The notes under the pieces: model-generated
What the model was told of the DNA's origin: nothing
Database searches by the model: none
What the model saw: only the letters and a program-made list of their open reading frames with translations
Position numbers and translations under genes: made by a program
Assembly (NCBI GenBank): GCA_028753945.1
Contig: JAPNXP010000008.1
Coordinates: 4,650,001-4,714,000, forward strand
Direction of reading: 5' to 3'
Length of the DNA stretch: 64,000 bases
From: Hexactinellida sp. DTS-2022
Taxonomy: Eukaryota > Porifera > Hexactinellida
Part shown: piece by piece, positions 45,387 through 64,000 of the stretch
How the letters are laid out: each line of letters begins with the position of its first letter
Numbering within the stretch: position 1 is the stretch's first letter

Positions 45387-45710
45387 ATGGCCTCTGCAAC
45401 AAACACAATAATAAAGTCTCAAATCGAAAAAGAGATCGCCACAAATAAAATAATGTTTTACAGCAAGTCTTACTGCCCATTCTGTATAACCGCAAAGGAA
45501 ATTCTAACAAAATTAGTTCCTTCGGGATTCGGAATTAAAGAATTAGATTTCGACGCGAACGGAAATGAAATCCAGGATTCGCTCCAGGAGCTGACCAATC
45601 AGCGCACAGTGCCTAACATATTTATAGGCGGGAAACATATAGGCGGATGCTCCGATTTACAAAAGTTAGAAAAAAACGGGGAATTAGCTAAGATGGTTGC
45701 TAAGCAGTAG
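45387..45710 (+). CDS. GLRX: glutaredoxin, dithiol class (107 aa)
   Basis: Small glutathione-dependent oxidoreductase that reduces protein disulfides and mixed disulfides with glutathione. It has a thioredoxin fold. The active site is Cys30-Pro-Phe-Cys33 in FYSKSYCPFC; most animal enzymes have CPYC. The cis-proline loop TVPNIFIGG (74-82) and the glutathione-binding GGCSDL (86-91) are intact. The length (107) is typical of cytosolic class I glutaredoxins. The N-terminus is short with no clear targeting signal, so it is likely cytosolic. Single exon. The next gene downstream is CDK2, 391 bp away. Confidence 0.95.
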   Translation: MASATNTIIKSQIEKEIATNKIMFYSKSYCPFCITAKEILTKLVPSGFGIKELDFDANGNEIQDSLQELTNQRTVPNIFIGGKHIGGCSDLQKLEKNGELAKMVAKQ

Positions 45711-45883
45711 TTTTGGTAGAATGGAATGTTGTTTACCAACTCTTTAGGTTTATAGGCTGTGAACTGATAACTTATAGGATATTATATCTGTTTTTAGTAA
45801 ACAAAGTATTTATTTAGGAAAAAAATGTTTGTTTTAGTTCATTAATTAATACATTAATATCTTTATCTTGGGACCTGTTAAGC

Positions 45884-46097
45884 TGTTGTTTGTTTGTTTG
45901 TTTGTTTGTTTGTTTGTTTGCTGTTTGTTTATTTGTTTGTTTGTCTCTGTCTTTGTATATATTTGTTGGCTTATTTGTATGTTTGTTTGTCAATTTATTT
46001 TTGTATGTTTGTTTGTCTATTTATTGTTGTCTGTCTGTTTGTTTGTTTGTTTATAAATTAGCTGTTTGTTTGTTTGTTTATAAACTAGCTGTTTGTG
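45884..46097. repeat. (GTTT)n-rich tract immediately before the CDK2 ATG
   Basis: Imperfect GTTT units run almost to the ATG at 46102 and would form most of the 5' UTR. Confidence 0.85.
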
Positions 46098-46101
46098 TAT
46101 A

Positions 46102-62508
<16,407 letters not shown>

Positions 62509-62880
62509 CAAACAACCCGATACCTTATCAGTATATGACTTTGGATAACTATATTACGAAAATTCGGATAATATTCGTTTGATTTTTAGCGTTATTTGAT
62601 AATCAAAGTTGTATTTGTGTTCTGAAATTGAATTTGTTACTTATAAGGCGATTTTAACGATATATTGTTAATCTAGAAATAATAATAAGTTCACTGGATT
62701 ATCTCCTTAGTTACCACCATGGTCAATAGCTATGCTTATTATACGCTTCTATTGTGACTGAGTGTACTGAAATAATGTTCGTAATAACCGGAAATTCGTA
62801 TAACGAGGTTATATTTGAATAATAACAATAAAAATAAAATTATTAAAAAAAATTAAAATTATGTAAAATAAGTCCAATTC

Positions 62881-64000
62881 TTAGAAATTATTCGTTTCAG
62901 GCCACACTTCTATTCTCTGTCTTTCTCTCCTCTTATAGCAGAACGCCACACAAGCCATAAACAAAATATAAACAAGTGTAAACACCGCGTAAACAACATA
63001 GTAAACATAATCACGCGAGTTTTTACCAAAACAAGGTGGCCAATGGATATAACAATTCTCGCAATTATTGTCACAATTCGAAATTATTTGCAACAAATAA
63101 TAGATAGCAGTTGGAAAATAGGAACCGACACCAATTATCAATTGTAATAACCCGAATACTGAACCAACCATTTGGTATGGTGACTGAGCATACACGAATT
63201 CCATTGCACCAACAAATGCTATGCATTCTGAGATCGCTATTAACATTGTCTGTGGTATTATAGCGGCAATGTTTATGCTCAAATTGTGATAGAAATAATT
63301 CACTAAATTAAGCGCCAATGCGACTAAAATAGCGCCAAAACTGAATACAATACCTAAAACGATTTTATTGAGAATCCTCTTAAATTCAAAACGGAACCTT
63401 CTAACTCTGTTTCTAAATAATTCAATCAAAGGAATCAAGAAAAGAATAGTCAGACAATCTGTAAGAAAAATAACTTTTGTGGAACTGAAGTTATTATTAG
63501 CACTAGATATCTCAGCACCTTGTAACGGGAAAATAGTATTGTACAAGTTATCCACTCCGAAATACCACATCATACACACCAACACGAATACTATTTTATA
63601 GAACGTTTTCACATCTTGTACCTGTTCATACGAATATATACCGGTGTTTTCTTCAAGCCCATAATCGAAGATTCGTCGAGAAATGTACCCATCATCCCCC
63701 CTATGCGAGAATCGGGTTTTAATTGCGGAATAACTAACACCTAAGACCTGTTTAAGCGGGGTGGACCCAGGTGGCTTATTCCTCTGTACCAATTTGAGGT
63801 GTAGCGATAGCATTAGCAACACAAGGGCAAGCCATACCGATACAGTAGCGAGATAGGAACTGGCTAGCAACGTAATGCGGTCATTGTTATTCGTCGCGTA
63901 CATAAAGTATCGACCTGCGGCCAAAGCTGCGCCTATATTAATGCACCAATAATGCCAACTGAAATATGACTTGAGTCTCATTTCACTTGCCCCCTCTAAC
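62881..64000 (-). CDS. SLC15/POT-type proton-coupled peptide transporter, 5' part outside the window
   Basis: A multi-pass membrane protein of the proton-dependent oligopeptide transporter family (SLC15A3/A4-like branch most likely). It imports di-/tripeptides or histidine, often across endolysosomal membranes. A Met lies at 63981, but the frame stays open to the window edge (LEGASEM...), so that Met is probably internal. Visible: FSWHYWCINIGA, matching the family's F.WFYW.IN.GA; a long loop with KTFYKIVFVLVCMMWYFGVD; and IIPQTMLIAISECIAFVGAM followed by EFVYAQSP, matching the family's P...LI..SE......LEF.Y..AP. The final GVGSYFPTAIYYLL and last helix are complete. About 372 residues are present of an expected 550-580. 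Convergent with CDK2, with 372 bp between stop codons. Confidence 0.83.
   Translation of the reverse strand, partial: LEGASEMRLKSYFSWHYWCINIGAALAAGRYFMYATNNNDRITLLASSYLATVSVWLALVLLMLSLHLKLVQRNKPPGSTPLKQVLGVSYSAIKTRFSHRGDDGYISRRIFDYGLEENTGIYSYEQVQDVKTFYKIVFVLVCMMWYFGVDNLYNTIFPLQGAEISSANNNFSSTKVIFLTDCLTILFLIPLIELFRNRVRRFRFEFKRILNKIVLGIVFSFGAILVALALNLVNYFYHNLSINIAAIIPQTMLIAISECIAFVGAMEFVYAQSPYQMVGSVFGLLQLIIGVGSYFPTAIYYLLQIISNCDNNCENCYIHWPPCFGKNSRDYVYYVVYAVFTLVYILFMACVAFCYKRRERQRIEVWPETNNF

Overview
This window is nuclear DNA of a eukaryote, most likely an invertebrate or early-branching animal. It is AT-rich. Its genes have spliceosomal introns (nearly all GT-AG), TATA-like promoters and the standard code, with TAA, TAG and TGA all used as stops. 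It holds animal-type RING-NHL, bZIP (Maf-like), PRCC and CDK2 genes. No bacterial operons, CRISPR arrays, rRNA or convincing tRNA were seen. The species cannot be named from sequence alone.

Layout. 1-5.5 kb: three neighbouring minus-strand genes of one unrecognised paralogous family. 6.4-18.7 kb: two tandem cystathionine gamma-lyase genes (CTH-A, CTH-B), seven coding exons each. A minus-strand NHL-like gene sits inside intron 3 of CTH-A. 19.1-39.8 kb: the DNA primase small subunit (PRIM1), 12 coding exons. A plus-strand NHL-like gene lies in its intron 6 and a minus-strand phosphatidylinositol synthase (CDIPT) in its intron 10. 41.8-45.7 kb: a bZIP factor, PRCC (minus) and a glutaredoxin (plus). 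46.1-62.5 kb: a CDK2-type kinase, 8 coding exons. A five-exon RING-NHL gene (minus) lies in its intron 6 and an ABHD16-type lipase (plus) in its intron 7. 62.9-64 kb: the 3' part of an SLC15-type peptide transporter (minus), cut by the window end.

Two features dominate. Five of the fourteen genes lie wholly within introns of others, and four of those five have uninterrupted coding regions, as retrocopies would. The CDK2 gene also carries a 5.1-kb minisatellite: 56 consecutive copies of the start of exon 5, of which 55 are full 91-bp units. Each unit joins the last 26 bp of intron 4, including the splice acceptor, to the first 65 bp of the exon encoding the end of the activation segment. Only the last copy continues into the rest of the kinase.

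The non-coding sequence is packed with short non-autonomous DNA transposons. Several pogo/Tigger-like MITE families have TA target sites and CAGT...ACTG ends. There are also hAT-type elements, several with perfect 8-bp target duplications, some nested in others. No transposase gene was found. T/G-rich microsatellites (GTT, GTTT) recur near intron ends. Exon junctions were worked out by hand from reading phase and homology to the families named; no alignment or transcript search was run.
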